Assembly (NCBI RefSeq): GCF_036850765.1
Contig: NC_089491.1
Coordinates: forward strand, 130,502,266-130,566,265
Length of the DNA stretch: 64,000 bases
Origin: Saccopteryx bilineata
Lineage: Eukaryota; Chordata; Mammalia; Chiroptera; Emballonuridae
Direction of reading: 5' to 3'
Shown here: in pieces, positions 1 to 11,999 of the stretch
How positions within the stretch are numbered: position 1 is the first letter of the stretch
Layout: every line of letters starts with the position of its first letter
Translations under genes and position numbers: made by a program
The notes under the pieces: generated by a model
Databases searched by the model: none
What the model was told of the DNA's origin: nothing
Seen by the model: only the letters and a program-made list of their open reading frames with translations

Positions 1-403
1 CTTTTCTAAGCTTTCTATCAATAGGGGGAAAGTGAGCTGATGAAAATCAGTTAGCATTTGAAGATATTAGGGATTAAAAATATAGACTTTCCCCCAAACG
101 ATCCTTAACCCAAAAGAAAAGACAAAGACTTTGCACAAAGGATTGAATCATCGGGGAATTTTAGCAGCAGATCAAGGATCTGGGTCTTCCCAGAGCCTGT
201 AAGTCACAAAAGTAGCAGGACTAAGGATGAGTCTGCCCTGGGAAGACCTTACATAGTGCATAAAGGAACAAACAAACAAATCAAAGTACACATAAATAAC
301 ATGTCAATTACACAGTCATCACTTTCTGGACAAGAAGGGACTTCTTGCAGCAATTTTGCAAACATTACCTGTTCTTTTCTTCTGCTCTTGTTCCAGATAC
401 AGA
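1..403. other. Unique non-coding sequence
   Basis: No long reading frame, repeat or RNA gene is recognised here. The only open frames are short and lack family features. Confidence 0.5.
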
Positions 404-480
404 CACTGCTCACAAAAATTAGGGGATATTTTATCGCTTCATATTCATTTTGAAATATCCCCTAATTTTTGTAAGCAGTA
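404..480 (+). mobile_element. 77-bp palindromic MITE (family A, copy 1)
   Basis: The arms begin YACTGCTCAC and contain TAGGGGATATTT. They are inverted copies of about 28 bp joined by a short spacer. The right flank is TA and the left flank is GA, so the probable TA target-site duplication has lost one side. Size, palindromy and TA flank fit a mariner-derived MITE of the MADE1 kind. A second copy lies at 14362-14438 in the opposite orientation with few differences. Confidence 0.8.
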
Positions 481-567
481 TATTAAATCTGTTATCTACC
501 TCCAGAGGAAAGGATTCACGGATCCTAGTGTCAGCTGCTTATTTCTCTCTTCTGAATGAAAGGGAAC

Positions 568-790
568 AATAATGGTTAACACTTATATAGCACCTGGTAT
601 GGTCGTGTAGCAAACGCTTTATGCCTGTCTATTTGCTTTGTTTTCATAATAGCCTGCTGTTGTAGATAATATCACCATCACCATTATCATCATCTCCATT
701 ACACATGCGAAGAAACCAAGGTACAGAGATGTTAAATAATTTATGACTAGTACCTGTCAGAGCCTGGCTCTAGAGACCATGTCCAAATAC
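568..790 (-). mobile_element. Old MIR SINE
   Basis: Read on the minus strand it follows the MIR consensus as I remember it: a degraded tRNA-like head, then a core with a recognisable equivalent of CTCATCTGTAAAATGGGG. On the plus strand GCGAAGAAACCAAGGTACAGAG and GTCAGAGCCTGGCTC are visible. Heavily diverged. Confidence 0.65.
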
Positions 791-1835
791 ACCACCGTGG
801 GCTCCTGCCTGCTCTTGAAGTCCTGACTCACATCTCCCATAATAGACCCTTTATTTTTCATTAATAGCAAAATAGACTTAGTGGAAAGGATCATCCTCAA
901 TTATTTCAGTGGCTCTGGATTATCTTTATACCTCTGTCCAAATTTCTCCTCCCTGCCCCCTTTACTCTCTTCTTGTTTACCTAATTTTATTTATTGTATA
1001 TTTAAGACCATTTCTCTGCCGCCCTTGTCTGGAGGTGGTTTTAGGTTCTCTCACCTGTGTCTAGAAACCTATGAAATCAAAGTGGCTCTGAGTGTCTCCA
1101 TCTCTTTCTCTGCCTCTCAGCTCAGTTTTCAGGCTGACAATGGTTAGTCTATATTTTAACTGCAGTTATATTTAATTATGACCATGACTGTGGCAGGTGT
1201 GATGTTCAGAGAAAATAAATAGAATTGCTTTAATAAACATATTTCAACACCCACGAAAGGTATTGCCATTACTCACGCTGATTTAAAAAAAAAAAAAGAG
1301 TCTTACTTGGAAGCTTAAGGCAACAGAACAATACCTTGTGTAGTGGGCAGGCTTATATCAAGATTCTTTATGAGAATCTCCCGTCTGTTTGCATGGCCTT
1401 CCTCCAAGGCACAAAGTATGCGTTCTCTTTTGCAAGTGAGATTATTGAGATTTCAAGAGGTTAGGTGATCTGATTCAAGTGCATCTGCACAGAGGCAGGA
1501 CCAAATGCATAGCAATGCTCCTTACTGCTGGTTCAGCTGCTGGTCCACAGGCCTGTGCAAACTGGTTACTTTGCTTCTGATGTCATAAGAGATAATGAAC
1601 TAGACAATCCCATCCTAACTTGAAAGTTAACATCTTCCTATGGAAAAGAAACCTTCCCTATTGTTGATAACCATAACAAAACATGGGCCATAAGTTCCTC
1701 TAAACAATAGCAGTTATCTTGAAAAGAAAAATCATCCACCCCATTTACATTTATCAGTGATGTCTGATAGGAGTACCAGGTACCAAAGAAATAAAAAATA
1801 GGTCTCAACTGCACTCTGTGCTGCAACTATATACT
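791..1835. other. Unique non-coding sequence
   Basis: AT-rich with a short A-tract near 1285. No coding region or recognisable repeat family is seen. Confidence 0.4.
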
Positions 1836-1950
1836 GTGTGTGTGTATATATATACACATTTATACACACATACACACATATGTCATAAGATATGATTGAT
1901 GAATTGTCATAGCTGTAATGATATCTATGATATATATACATTGTACACAC
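1836..1950. repeat. TG/TA/CA-rich simple repeat tract
   Basis: Alternating TG, TA and CA dinucleotides interrupted by unique bases. A related TA/CA-rich tract continues on the far side of the MITE at 1958-2074, so the MITE probably inserted into it. Confidence 0.6.
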
Positions 1951-1957
1951 ATACATA

Positions 1958-2074
1958 CAGGGTGAGGCACAAGTAGGTTTATATTTGTACGTGAAACAGT
2001 TTATTCTTGTATTTTTATTTAATATTATATTATTTTCCACATGAAAACTGTAAACCTACTTTTGTGCTACCCTG
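1958..2074 (+). mobile_element. 117-bp MITE (family B, copy 1)
   Basis: The terminal inverted repeats begin CAGGGTG on the left and, read inward, CAGGGTAGCACAAAAG on the right, with a shared GTAGGTTTA block. TA dinucleotides flank both ends (1956-1957 and 2075-2076), which is the mariner target-site duplication. A second copy lies at 48090-48205 in the opposite orientation. Confidence 0.8.
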
Positions 2075-2219
2075 TATACTGTACATATATATGTACACAC
2101 ACATATATGCATAAATATAATCATGTCCTGTTTCCTGTATTTTTCTCCTATTTTTCTTGACTCACCCCTTCTCACATGAGGCACCCTTTAAAAGAAACAG
2201 TGTTGTTTCTTTGTAGTCT

Positions 2220-2640
2220 TCCAAGGTCTTATCATTGCTCATATAATTCTATTTAAATAAGTACTTACACACGTGTATGCATTTTATACAGGTGCATGTC
2301 ATTTCATTTTCACAAAGGTGGGGTTATGTTGCATGCACTTTTCTGCACATTGCTTTCCTCACCCAGCTCTGGTACAAATTCCTTTAAGTAAACTTGTAAA
2401 GCTGTGATTCAGTCTTTTCAATACTTTAATATTTCACAGGTGAGCAAGTACCATAATTTACTTGGCATTCCCCTGCTGATGGACATTCACGTTGTTTCCA
2501 GCTTTTTGCTACCAAAAACAGCACTATCATAAATACCCTTGTACTTATCATTTTATATACTTTTGGTTTTATTTCTATAGGCTAAACTCCCAGGAATGTC
2601 CAAGTATACAGACACTTCTAGTGGATGTGATCTGATAGCT
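2220..2640 (-). mobile_element. Probable old L1 3' fragment
   Basis: Stretches such as CTGATGGACATTCACGTTG and the following ATAAATACCCTTGTAC resemble the antisense of old mammalian L1 3' regions. No coding frame survives. The boundaries are a guess. Confidence 0.4.
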
Positions 2641-2832
2641 CTCTAAAGAACATTTTTCTAGTCAATTTAAAATAAATGTTTGTGTAAAATATTACTGACA
2701 ATTTTTCACTATTACTTGCATCAAAACACTTCTTCTAGATATAGAAGTTACCTATTCCATTTATTACCTCTTATACAGTATCAGTTCTTTAATTTTATAT
2801 TAACATGTCTATATTTTCTATTATAGCTTCTT

Positions 2833-3214
2833 CTTTTTTTTTTTTTTTTTTTTTGTATTTTTCTGAAGTTGGAAATGGGGAGGCAGTCAGACAGACTCCC
2901 GCATACGCCCGACCGGGATCCACCCGGCATGCCCACCAGGGGGCGATGCTCTGCCCATCTGGGGCGTTGCTCTGTTGCAACCAGAGCCATTCTAGCACCT
3001 GAGGCAAAGGCCATGGAGCCATCCTCAGCGCCCGGGCCAACTTTGCTCCAATGGAGCCTCGGCTGTGGGAGGGGAAGAGAGAGACAGAGAGGAAGGAGAG
3101 GGGGAGGGGTGGAGAAGCAGATGGGTGCTTCTCCTGTGTGCCCTGGCTGGGAATCGAACCCAGGACTCCTGCACGCCAGGCCGACACTCTACCACTGAGC
3201 CAACCGGCCAGGGC
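2833..3214 (-). mobile_element. Rhin-1-like tRNA-derived SINE
   Basis: The poly-T at the low-coordinate end is the A-tail read in reverse. The tRNA-like head at 3133-3214, in reverse complement, holds an A box (TGGCTCAGTGGTAGAG) and a B box (GGTTCGATTCC). A perfect 15-bp target-site duplication, CTATTATAGCTTCTT, lies at 2818-2832 and 3215-3229. The head could be read by RNA polymerase III. Confidence 0.93.
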
Positions 3215-3404
3215 CTATTATAGCTTCTTGATTTTTTTCTTTACCTCTCCTTCTCACCTAATCCTTTTGACTAACATTCTTCCAGAATCAGCTCAAACTC
3301 GGAAGTCACCGCCTGTGTACCCACCACCTTTCCCTTAGTCTGTCTCAGGCAGATGTAATCTCACCCCTGCATAAACTGATGTAGCACATTGTATTGTACT
3401 TGTC

Positions 3405-3500
3405 TAGTTTGTCAGCCCCACTAGACTACAGGTTTCTAGAGGGCAGAATCAGTGTCTTATTAAATCCAAAACCAAACACAGTGCTACAATCCATAGCTAC
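3405..3500 (+). mobile_element. Possible L2 3' fragment
   Basis: The phrase CTAGAGGGCAGAATCAGTG followed by TCTTATT resembles the L2 3' end. It is short and diverged, so weakly supported. A similar short piece, TAGGTGCTCCATAAATATTTG, is at 4306-4326. Confidence 0.3.
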
Positions 3501-5902
3501 CCAATAGTAAGAGTACAAGCAATATATTTAAGTGTTTTTATGTCAAGTCTTACTTTGCACCTAGTTTAAATGACTTAATTAGTGCTTCTAAGAAAACAGA
3601 CTGAAAACAAAAGGTTGAGTTAACTCAATATTCCTGAATGAGATCACACAAATATATATTTGTGATGCTTAAATAAATATTTTATAAAAAACAGAGCACT
3701 GATTCATTTCACCAGAGACTGAATTTCTACATGGAGGGAATAGGAACCAATGTGTATTTTTATAAACATTAAGTCTTTGTTCAAAAGTGAAATGCCTACT
3801 TGTATAATGTGTACATTTTCAGGAATATAAAATGAGATTGCTATTAATATAGTTTTTAGATGACCACCATCTTTGAGGCTACTCTGCTGCTTTACTTCAG
3901 AATTCTCATTTGTCATTTTCCTGTCAGAAAGTATCCTACTGGGGGGGGGGGTTGGAGAAAGTATCCTATTAGGTAAAATTTCCTGTTGGTATGTGTATAA
4001 TGTACATATCAGTATATTATCAGATCTTCTTACTTTTATGTTTTCATCTTTTATTTACTTCAATGACTATTGAGGAACAAAATTCAAAATATAAACATTA
4101 AAATTGAAAAACTTGACTTTCCATAATTCTTTATCAAAAGCTTTTTTCTTAACAGAACAGTCCACTTGAAAGCTGTTAGAATAAAAAATCAAGAGGTGAT
4201 ACTTGTGTCTCTATAATATTTACTGTTTAGAAGGCAACAGTCAACTTAAATTTATCTTAAAAGTTAAATCTGTCTTACATGAGCATGTAGTTCCTGGCAG
4301 ATAATAGGTGCTCCATAAATATTTGTTGGATCAAGGACTGATGAATGGTGGTGACTGAAAAACTCATTTATAACTTAGTTGTATTTAGGTTTGTTTTAAA
4401 ATACACCAAGTGCTCTCTAGCTGATGGTCTTTTTTATATAAAAAAAATTAAGCCTCAAAATGTACATTTGGCAGAAATTCATATTGTTTAAGAACCTCAA
4501 CGGGAAACCTGTGTTTGGCTTCTTTCCCTGGCAATTTAGAGCCAAAAGCAGCTTCTAATGACAAGCTTATGGCAGTGGGGTTTTTTAAGCATTAGCTCGA
4601 GTAAATTTTTTTTTGGTTTTGGTGCCAAGTGTAAACAAACTAAAAAACTAAAACTAAATCTAAAAGCAGATTTGTCTCCAGAATTTGACTCAAGACTATG
4701 GGCTTCGTCTATATGTCTTTGGGCAAATAATATGCATGCCAAGGAAGGTATGAAGTTTGATAGGGGGAACAATTCTTAAAAAAAGAAGGTTTAAATCTTG
4801 ACACCATTCAAGGCATTTGGAAGAAAAATCAGACAATAGAACGACTTATAGAAACTGTCAAACAATGTATCAATTCTTTAATAACAAATTAAAATATAAT
4901 ATGTTGCTCAATCTTCCCTCCAGCCAACATTCCACTCTCCCAACATCTGGGAAAGTAGGCAGGGGAGGAAGCAGATTGCGTCTAATTACCCTGTGGCAGC
5001 CAAAGATTACTTAAACGTTCAAGGTATGAGATGGAGCCAGGGAGAATGTGAAACATCGTAAATAGTTTTCACAAATCTTTCACAGATATTCAGCTTGAAA
5101 AATAAGTGAAAACTGAACAGCTCTAGTTGGTTGCTTTTGCCCCTCGTATCATTTCCCAAATATTTGACCCTGATCGAAAATTGTTATTTTGCTAACAACC
5201 CCCATCACGGTTCTGTTGGTACTGGGTTACTGGTCTACCCCACAACCAAGTGGCTGAATCGCAAGCATGGACACGGGCACGGAGAGAAGACAAGCTGGCT
5301 GTCAGAGGCATCTATCTCAAGTGGCATTTGATATAATTAATTGGAATGCAAAGATAAATCAAAGGCAGAGACATCCTTCCAGAACTCTCCTCTTCTCCCA
5401 GAGTCTAGGCTCCATTCTCCTGGATCAGCTGCTTATCTCTAGTAAAATGAGACGGCTAACTAGCTTCCCATTCACGGGTTTATAGGTTTCAGAACAGTAA
5501 ATTCAGATCATGCCTAATCTGTTCCTTTTAAAGCTAGGAAACTCTAAGGCTGACTCATGAGCCTTCCCTAAGTCCTCCTAGGTCTGATGAAAGTGTTCCT
5601 TTCTCGGGTGCTCCATGAGGCTTATTACCAGCACTTACCTAGAAGAACAAGTGAAAACAGTATAACAATTCTAGGGAAGCTTGCCCTGTGCAAGTCTTGC
5701 ATAGGTAGCCTGGAGTCCCACTTCAAAAGGGAGGAGTATTTGGAAACTATTGTCTTAGGGCCTCAACCAAAAATGAATCTGACATAGTGCCATTTTAACA
5801 CCTTGTTGAAAATGTAAAAAACCTTTCTATCTCAGGGGGCTTGTGGAATTTTTGTCATTGCTTCACTTAAAAAAATATATTGGCAGCAATCTTTCATTAG
5901 GA
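3501..5902. other. Unique AT-rich non-coding sequence
   Basis: Apart from a short L2/MIR-like piece near 4275-4345 and a run of ten G at 3942, I see no gene, RNA or recognisable repeat. Short open frames here show no domain features. Confidence 0.4.
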
Positions 5903-6077
5903 CAAGGGTTGGGAACCTTTTTGGCTGAGAGAGCCATGAATGCCACATATTTTAAAATGTAATTCTGTGAGAGCCATACAATATGTTTAACACTAAATAC
6001 AAGTAAATGTGTGCATTTTATGTAACACCAACATTTTTAAAGTATAATAAGTCTCTGAATTCTTTTTAATAACGTTT

Positions 6078-7920
6078 TTATGCTATTGCTAACCAATGAT
6101 GAATAAAGTATTTCTTACCATTAATGCAACTTATGGTGCATGCTTTTGCTGATAGCTTTGTAGTCTGGTTGATATGTGGTGAGGTTGATATGTGCTTCAT
6201 GCAGGCGTTGAGACTTCCATCCGTTAAACGTGATCGCAGGTTGGTCTTAACATTCTTTAGATGTGAGAAAGACTGCTCACATGCATACGTAGAGCCAAAC
6301 ATCATCAGTACAGCAATACTCACATGCTGCAGTGTGTGGTCTGTGACGGGAAGCAGGTTCCAAGTTTTGACAATCAGCTGGTCCGCGAGTTGAAGTTTTT
6401 TCATTTCTCCTCACTTGTGTTTGCTCTCCAACTCTGCTTGCTGTCGTGCAAGTCTTTCCAAATCTTCATTCGGTGACTTGAACTTATTCACCCACACGTA
6501 TGAGGCCTTCAAGTCAGCAGCTTGTAGCTCAAAATCTCTGACGAAGACACCAGGGATGTAACTCAGGTTGGTGCTGTCCACTGCACACTCGTGTGGATGG
6601 GTGATGAACTTAAAAAGACAAGTGCACTCATGTAATTCTCCAAAGTATGCTTTGAATGACTGCAGGAGATTAGATATGAAGCCCTCTAGCTGCTGGAGAT
6701 CAAAATGTTGAGCAGGGTCACTTGCTGTGCATGCATCTTTAAACTCTCCCAGTTTTTCAAAGTGTGGTAAACGACCTGTTTCAAAGTTCCAGCTTGTTTT
6801 CAAATGCAAACACTGCTTGTTGCAGACCAGGCAGTGGCGCAGTGGATAGAGCCTCGGACTGGGATGCGGAAGACCCAGGTTCAAGACCCCGAGGTCGCCA
6901 GCTTGAGTGTGGGCTCATCTGGTTTGAGCAAAATTCACCAGCTTGGACCCAGGGTTGCTGGCTCAAGCAAAGGGTTACTCGGTCTGCTGGAGGCCCATGG
7001 TCAAGGCACATATGAGAGAGCAATCAATGAACAACTAAGGTGTCGCAATGCACAACAGAAGGCTAATAACTGATGCTTCTCATCTCTCCGTTCCTGTCTG
7101 TTTGTCCCTGTCTATCCCTCACTCTGACTCTCTCTCTGTCTCTGTAAAAAAATTAAATTAAATTAAAATTAAAAAAAAAATACACCACTGCTTGTTGAAG
7201 GGATAAGACTGTATTTCCAACACCTTGCATTTTCACATTGAGCTGGTTCAGATGATCAGTCATGTCCACAAGATAGTAGAACTTCAGGAGCCACTCAGTG
7301 TTAGCTAACTCAGGACGCTTGACGTTTTTCATTTCAAGGAAAGTCCAGATTTTGCTCAGACAAGCCGAGAAATGGCTTAGCACCTCTCCTCTTGACAACC
7401 AACGCACATGGCTGTGCAGAAGCAGACCAGGATAATTATTCCCAACTTCATCCAGCAGTGTTTTAAACTGGCGATCATTTAAAGCTCGGGCAACAATAAA
7501 GTTGACCACCCGAATGACCAGCGACATCACCTCACCATGCTGCTTGCCACACATCTGAGCACAAAGCACCTCCTGATGTAGGATGCAGTGAAAACTTAGG
7601 ATGGATCTCTTTTCATGTTCACAAAGAAGCACTACAAATCCTTTGTTTTTCCCCACCATGCACGGAGCACCATCAGTACACACCGAATAAGTTTATCCAT
7701 CGGTAGATTTTTTTTCTTTAGCGAACTCAGTGAAAGACTTGAATAAATCCTCTCCTCTTGTTGTCTCTTTCATAGGCAAAACAGCAAGACTTTCCTCACG
7801 TAGTGTGTCACCGACAGCATACCTTGCAATCACGCTGAACTGGGATAAATGGCTGACGTCTGTTGACTCATCCAAAGCGAGAGAAAAGAATGGTGCTGAA
7901 TTTGTCTTTCACTTGTGTTG
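6078..7920 (-). pseudogene. Broken hAT transposase, GTF2IRD2/Charlie8-like
   Basis: Reading down the minus strand, a first block at 7875-7693 starts MDESTDVSHLSQF and holds the first acidic catalytic segment. After one in-frame TAA, the same frame continues with CTDGAPCMVGK, HCILHQE and HVRWLSRGEV, typical of the hAT catalytic domain. A SINE interrupts at 6823-7185, with its 12-bp duplication repeated. The coding sequence resumes with a helical stretch ending near 6411. The C-terminal dimerisation block (MFGSTYACEQSFSHLKN) lies at about 6404-6130 in a shifted frame. The N-terminal zinc finger is missing. The family match to GTF2IRD2-type domesticated transposases is from memory. Given the stop, frameshift and insertion it cannot be functional. 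Confidence 0.8.
6823..7185 (+). mobile_element. VES-like SINE inside the hAT gene
   Basis: It begins CAGACCAGGCAGTGGCG, has the CACATATGAGAGAGCAATC block and a CT-rich tail followed by A/T tail. A perfect 12-bp target-site duplication, CACTGCTTGTTG, lies at 6811-6822 and 7186-7197. It is therefore younger than the transposase. Confidence 0.92.
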
Positions 7921-8040
7921 CCTCGGTTTGATTTGCCATCATGATGGTACAATCGTGAACAGTTCTTGCCAACAGAGGCATGTCTTTTATTCATTTGATT
8001 ATCTTGTCTTTATCTCTCTCTAAAAAATAAAAATAAAAAA

Positions 8041-9720
8041 TTTTCTGAATCTATGAGTTTGTTTTGTTTGTTTTTTAGATTCCATATATAAGAGAAATCA
8101 TGGTATTTGTCTTTGTCTGACTTATTTCAAACAGCGTAATACCCTCCAAGTCCATCCACATCATCTCAAGTGGCTTGATTGCATTCTTTTCTATACCTGA
8201 ATAATATTCCATTGTATATATGTACCACAACTCCTTTATCCATTTGTCTATCAGTGAACACTTAGATTGCCTCCACACCTTGGCAATTGTAAATAATATT
8301 GCAATGAACATAGGGGTGCTTGTCTTTTCAAATGAATGTTTTTGGTTTCTTTGGGTAAATACTTCTTTTTACTTGTTATAGCCTTTATTTTAAAGTCTAT
8401 TTTGTCTGATATAAGTATTGCCACATAGCTTTTTTTTAATTTCCATTTTCATGAAATATCTTTATCCGTTTGTTTACTTTCAGTCTATATGTCTCTTTAG
8501 ATCTGAAGTGAGTCTCTTGTAGGCAGCATATATAAATATTTGTGTTTTGTTTTCTTCTCCATCCAGCCATTCTGTCTTTTGATTGAAGCATTTAATTCTC
8601 TTACACTTAAATTAATTATTGATAGCTAAGTAGTTATTGTCAATTTATTATTTATATATTTTATCATTTTCCCCCTTTTTTCTTCTCAAAGAATTCCCTT
8701 TAACATTTCTTGTAATACTGGTTTGTTGGTGATTAACTCCTTTATCTGTTTATTGTCTGGAATCAAATTAGTGGGGTTTTTGGGGGGAGGGATTTGAGAA
8801 TGAGAGGAAGGGAAAAGAAAGAAAAAGATAGAAACATCAACTTGTTTTTCCACTTATTTATGCATTCATTGGTTGCTCCTCATATGTGCCCTTACCAAAG
8901 ATTGAACCAGCAACCGTGGCATGTCAGGACGATGCTCCAACCAACTAAGCTACTTGGCCAGCGCCAATGTTTTTATTTTTTTCAGATTAATACTCATAAA
9001 TGGAAATGCTAGATCATATGATAGTCTAATTTTTAATTTTTTAAGAAAACTTCATTCTGTTTTCTATAATGGCTGTACTGACTTACATTTCCATCAACGA
9101 TGCACAAGGGTTCCCTTTCCTCCACAGCTTTGCCAACACTTGTTATTTCTTGAGTTTTGATAATAGCCATTCTAACAGATCTGGGATGATATATCATTTT
9201 GATTTTTATTTGAATTTCTTTGGTGATTAGTCATGTTGAGCATCTTTTCATACACCAGTTGGCCATCTGTATGTCTTCTTTGGAAAAACATCTATTCAGA
9301 TCCTCTGCTTGTTTTTTAATCAGATTGTTTTCATTTTTATTTTTGGTGTTAAGTTGAATGAACTCTTTATATTTTTTTATATTAACTTCTCATCAGATAT
9401 ACAGTTTGCAAACATTTTCTGCTATTCTGTTGTTGTCTTTCCATTGTGTTCATGGTTTCCCTTGTTGTGTAGAAGCTTTTTAGTTTGATATAGTTCTACT
9501 TGTTTAATTTGCTTTTGTTGCCTTTGCTTTCAGTATTAAATCCAAAAAGTCATCATCGAGACCAAAGTCAAGGAGCTTATCACTGTTTCTTTTAGGAGTT
9601 TTATGGTTTTAAATCTTACACTCAAGTCTTTAATCTATTTTCAATTAATGGAGGGGTACAGTACAAAATAGTGGTCCAATTTATTTTATTTCATGTGGCT
9701 GTCCCAACATCATTTTGAGT
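8041..9720 (-). mobile_element. Mosaic of antisense L1 fragments
   Basis: 8041-8360 is the antisense end of L1 ORF2; the minus strand encodes [14 protein letters not shown]. 8360-8760 looks like an ORF1/endonuclease-side piece (antisense GTGAGTCTCTTGTAGGCAGC). From about 8975 the 3' ORF2 region resumes, continuing to about 9720. The order does not match a simple L1, so two insertions or a rearrangement are likely. Confidence 0.7.
8790..8966 (-). mobile_element. VES-like SINE fragment in L1
   Basis: In reverse complement it has a tRNA-like head ending in TGGCCAAGTAGC with a degraded B box, and a purine-rich (GAGAGGAAGGG) tail side. It is old and diverged, with no clear target-site duplication. 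Confidence 0.6.
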
Positions 9721-9914
9721 ATGTTAGTTTATATTATAATCAATGCATCTTACTGTCATCATCACAGTGCAAAGTAAGATGTACTCTTTTACTATTCAAA
9801 TTAGTAATTCAAAGTTTCACCTATACAAGAATGACTTTTATTTGTACAGATTTTTTCCTTGATAAGCCAAAATCCCCAGGGGGATTAATGAATCTAATAG
9901 CTGTCTCTCATCAA

Positions 9915-10630
9915 CAAAACAACACAGAATAAGTGCTGGCAAGGATGTGGAGAAAAGGGAACCCTCCTGCACTGCTGGTGGGAATGCAGACTGGTGCAGC
10001 CACTGTGGAAAACAGTATAGAGATTACTCAAAAAATTAAAAATCAAACTGGCCTTTTGACCCAGCTATCCCACTTTTAGGAATATACCCCAAGAACACCA
10101 TAACACTGTTTCAAAAGAAGAAATGCACCCCCATGTTTATGGCAGCATTGTTCACAATAGCGAAGATCTGGAAATAGCCCAAGTGTCCATCAGTAGACGA
10201 GTGGATTAAAAAGCTCTGGTACATATATACTGTGGAATACTACTCAGCCATAAGAAATGATGACATTGGGTCATTTACAACAACATGGATGGACCTTGAT
10301 AACATTTTTTTTTCTTGATAACATTATACTGAGCGAAATAAGTAAATCAGAAAAAACTAAGAACTATATGATTCTATACATAGGTGGGACATAAAAATGA
10401 GACTCAGAGACATGGACAAGAGTGTGGGGGTTATGGGGGGGAGGAGAGGGAGAGCTTAGGGGAGGGGAGGGGCACAAAGAAAACCAGTTAGAAGGTGATG
10501 GAAGACAATTGGACTTTGGGTGATGGGAATGCAACATAATCAAATGTCAAAATAACCTAGAGATGTTTTCTCTGAACATATGTACCCTGATTTATCAATG
10601 TCACTCCATTAAAATTAATTTAAAAAAAAT
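9915..10630 (+). mobile_element. 5'-truncated L1, 3' end
   Basis: The sense strand shows the end of L1 ORF2 (GGGAACCCTCCTGCACTGCTG, TATACTGTGGAATACTACTC) and then a G-rich 3' UTR (10430-10465), ending in CCATTAAAATTAATTT and an A-rich tail. It is a remnant without an open frame. Confidence 0.85.
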
Positions 10631-10639
10631 TTTAAAAAT

Positions 10640-11647
10640 AGCTGTTCTGATACCTCACAGAAAATCAGCTTGGTGCACTGAAGTTCTATATTCTCTGTGG
10701 CTATTGCTGAGGTTCCTACAAAAAGAAGTGGTCCAGTGTGATGGATATGCTATAATGCATGGAGAGAAGTGTTTAAGAATACATGTAATAAAAATGGTTT
10801 TACAAGTGCAAATAAATAAATGAATAATCATGCGCACACAGACTCTTGCTCAGAGCCTCTACTTTGATGACAGAGACAGATAATGGTTTCTTTAAAGGGG
10901 GCAGGAGATAAATGCAAAATGAAGAAGTGGGTCTGACTCCCATACCATAGCTCTTTGGTTACATAGCACTTTCAGCTTACATGCACTCTGGGTCATTTCC
11001 CCAAGACCACCAACAGTGACAGAGTGGCTAGTGGAGGAGAGTCTCCAACTTCACCATAGGTTGGCTCATCTCTCACAACAATTGCAGCCTTGAAGAGAAA
11101 CTGAACCACTAGATCAAACTGCCCTTTTCAGTGGTGAGCTCTTTTTGGGGTCAAATGCCCTTCAGTTTGGTGGCATTGACCAGGAGCCAGTTTAATCCAC
11201 TAGGGATTTTTTATTAACATTAAGGAAAGGGGTTGGTGCCCGTATGCTTCTCCTTCAAATCTCCCTGGAGCTTGTACCACTTTGCCCATTTCTTCCCGCA
11301 GCATCTGGGGTCCTTTAAAAAGAGCCAAGCAGATACAGCTTTCCTAGACAAAGAACACTTGTGCAAGGCAACTGGTTATAGCCCCAGCTAGAAAAAGAAA
11401 CAATAATTACTAAAACAGAATCCATTGTTTATGTTTGCATGACCATTTCACTTAAATGAGGTGGGGGAAGGAAAATTAATGTTCTCCCATATTGAGCATC
11501 TCCTTACCTGTGTGGGTGAACCACCTAAAAATGTCAAATGTGTGATGATTTATATCAATGTTGGGAAGATCAAATTCAAGATAGAACTACTGCTACTGAC
11601 CAGGAAAATGACATCTAAGAAGCTAGAAGGATAACAAGCCTCTAGAC
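10640..11647. other. Unique non-coding sequence
   Basis: No gene or recognised repeat is seen. Confidence 0.4.
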
Positions 11648-11999
11648 CAGGGGTAGTCAACCTTTTTATACCTACCACCCACTTTTGTATCTCTGTTAGT
11701 AGTGAAATTTTCTAACCGCCCACCAGTTCCACAGTAATGGTGATTTATAAAGTAGGGAAGTAACTTTATTTTATAAAATTTATAAAGCAGAGTTACAGCG
11801 AGTTAAAGCAGATAATAATAATTACTTACCAAGTACTTTATGTCAGATTTTCACTAAGTTTGGCAGAATAAATCTTTATAAAACAACTTACTATAGTTAA
11901 ATCTATCTTTTTATTTATACTTTGGCTGCTCTGCTACTGCCCACCATGAAAGTTGGAATGCCCACTAGTGGGCGGTAGGGACCAGGCTGACTACCACTG
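11648..11999 (+). mobile_element. 352-bp non-autonomous hAT element
   Basis: The termini CAGGGGTAGTCAACC and, read inward from the right, CAGTGGTAGTCAGCC are hAT-like inverted repeats. Inside the right end is CCCACTAGTGGGCATTCC. No matching 8-bp target-site duplication is visible. A fragment of the same family lies at 62630-62766. Confidence 0.75.

Larger units (their letters stand above)
5903..8020 (-). mobile_element. hAT transposon, Charlie8-like, 5' part lost
   Basis: The low-coordinate end starts with a hAT-like terminus, CAAGGGTTGGGAACC. The interior encodes a minus-strand hAT transposase. The opposite terminus cannot be found: at about 8020-8040 the sequence passes into L1. A VES SINE at 6823-7185 splits it. 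Similarity to the GTF2IRD2-linked Charlie8 transposase is recalled, not computed. Confidence 0.75.

Noticed and set aside
2795..3338. Overlapping open frames of 95-130 codons on both strands
   Set aside because: They lie within a tRNA-derived SINE. The same peptides recur at 29.1, 48.8, 52.2 and 53.6 kb, where other SINE copies sit.
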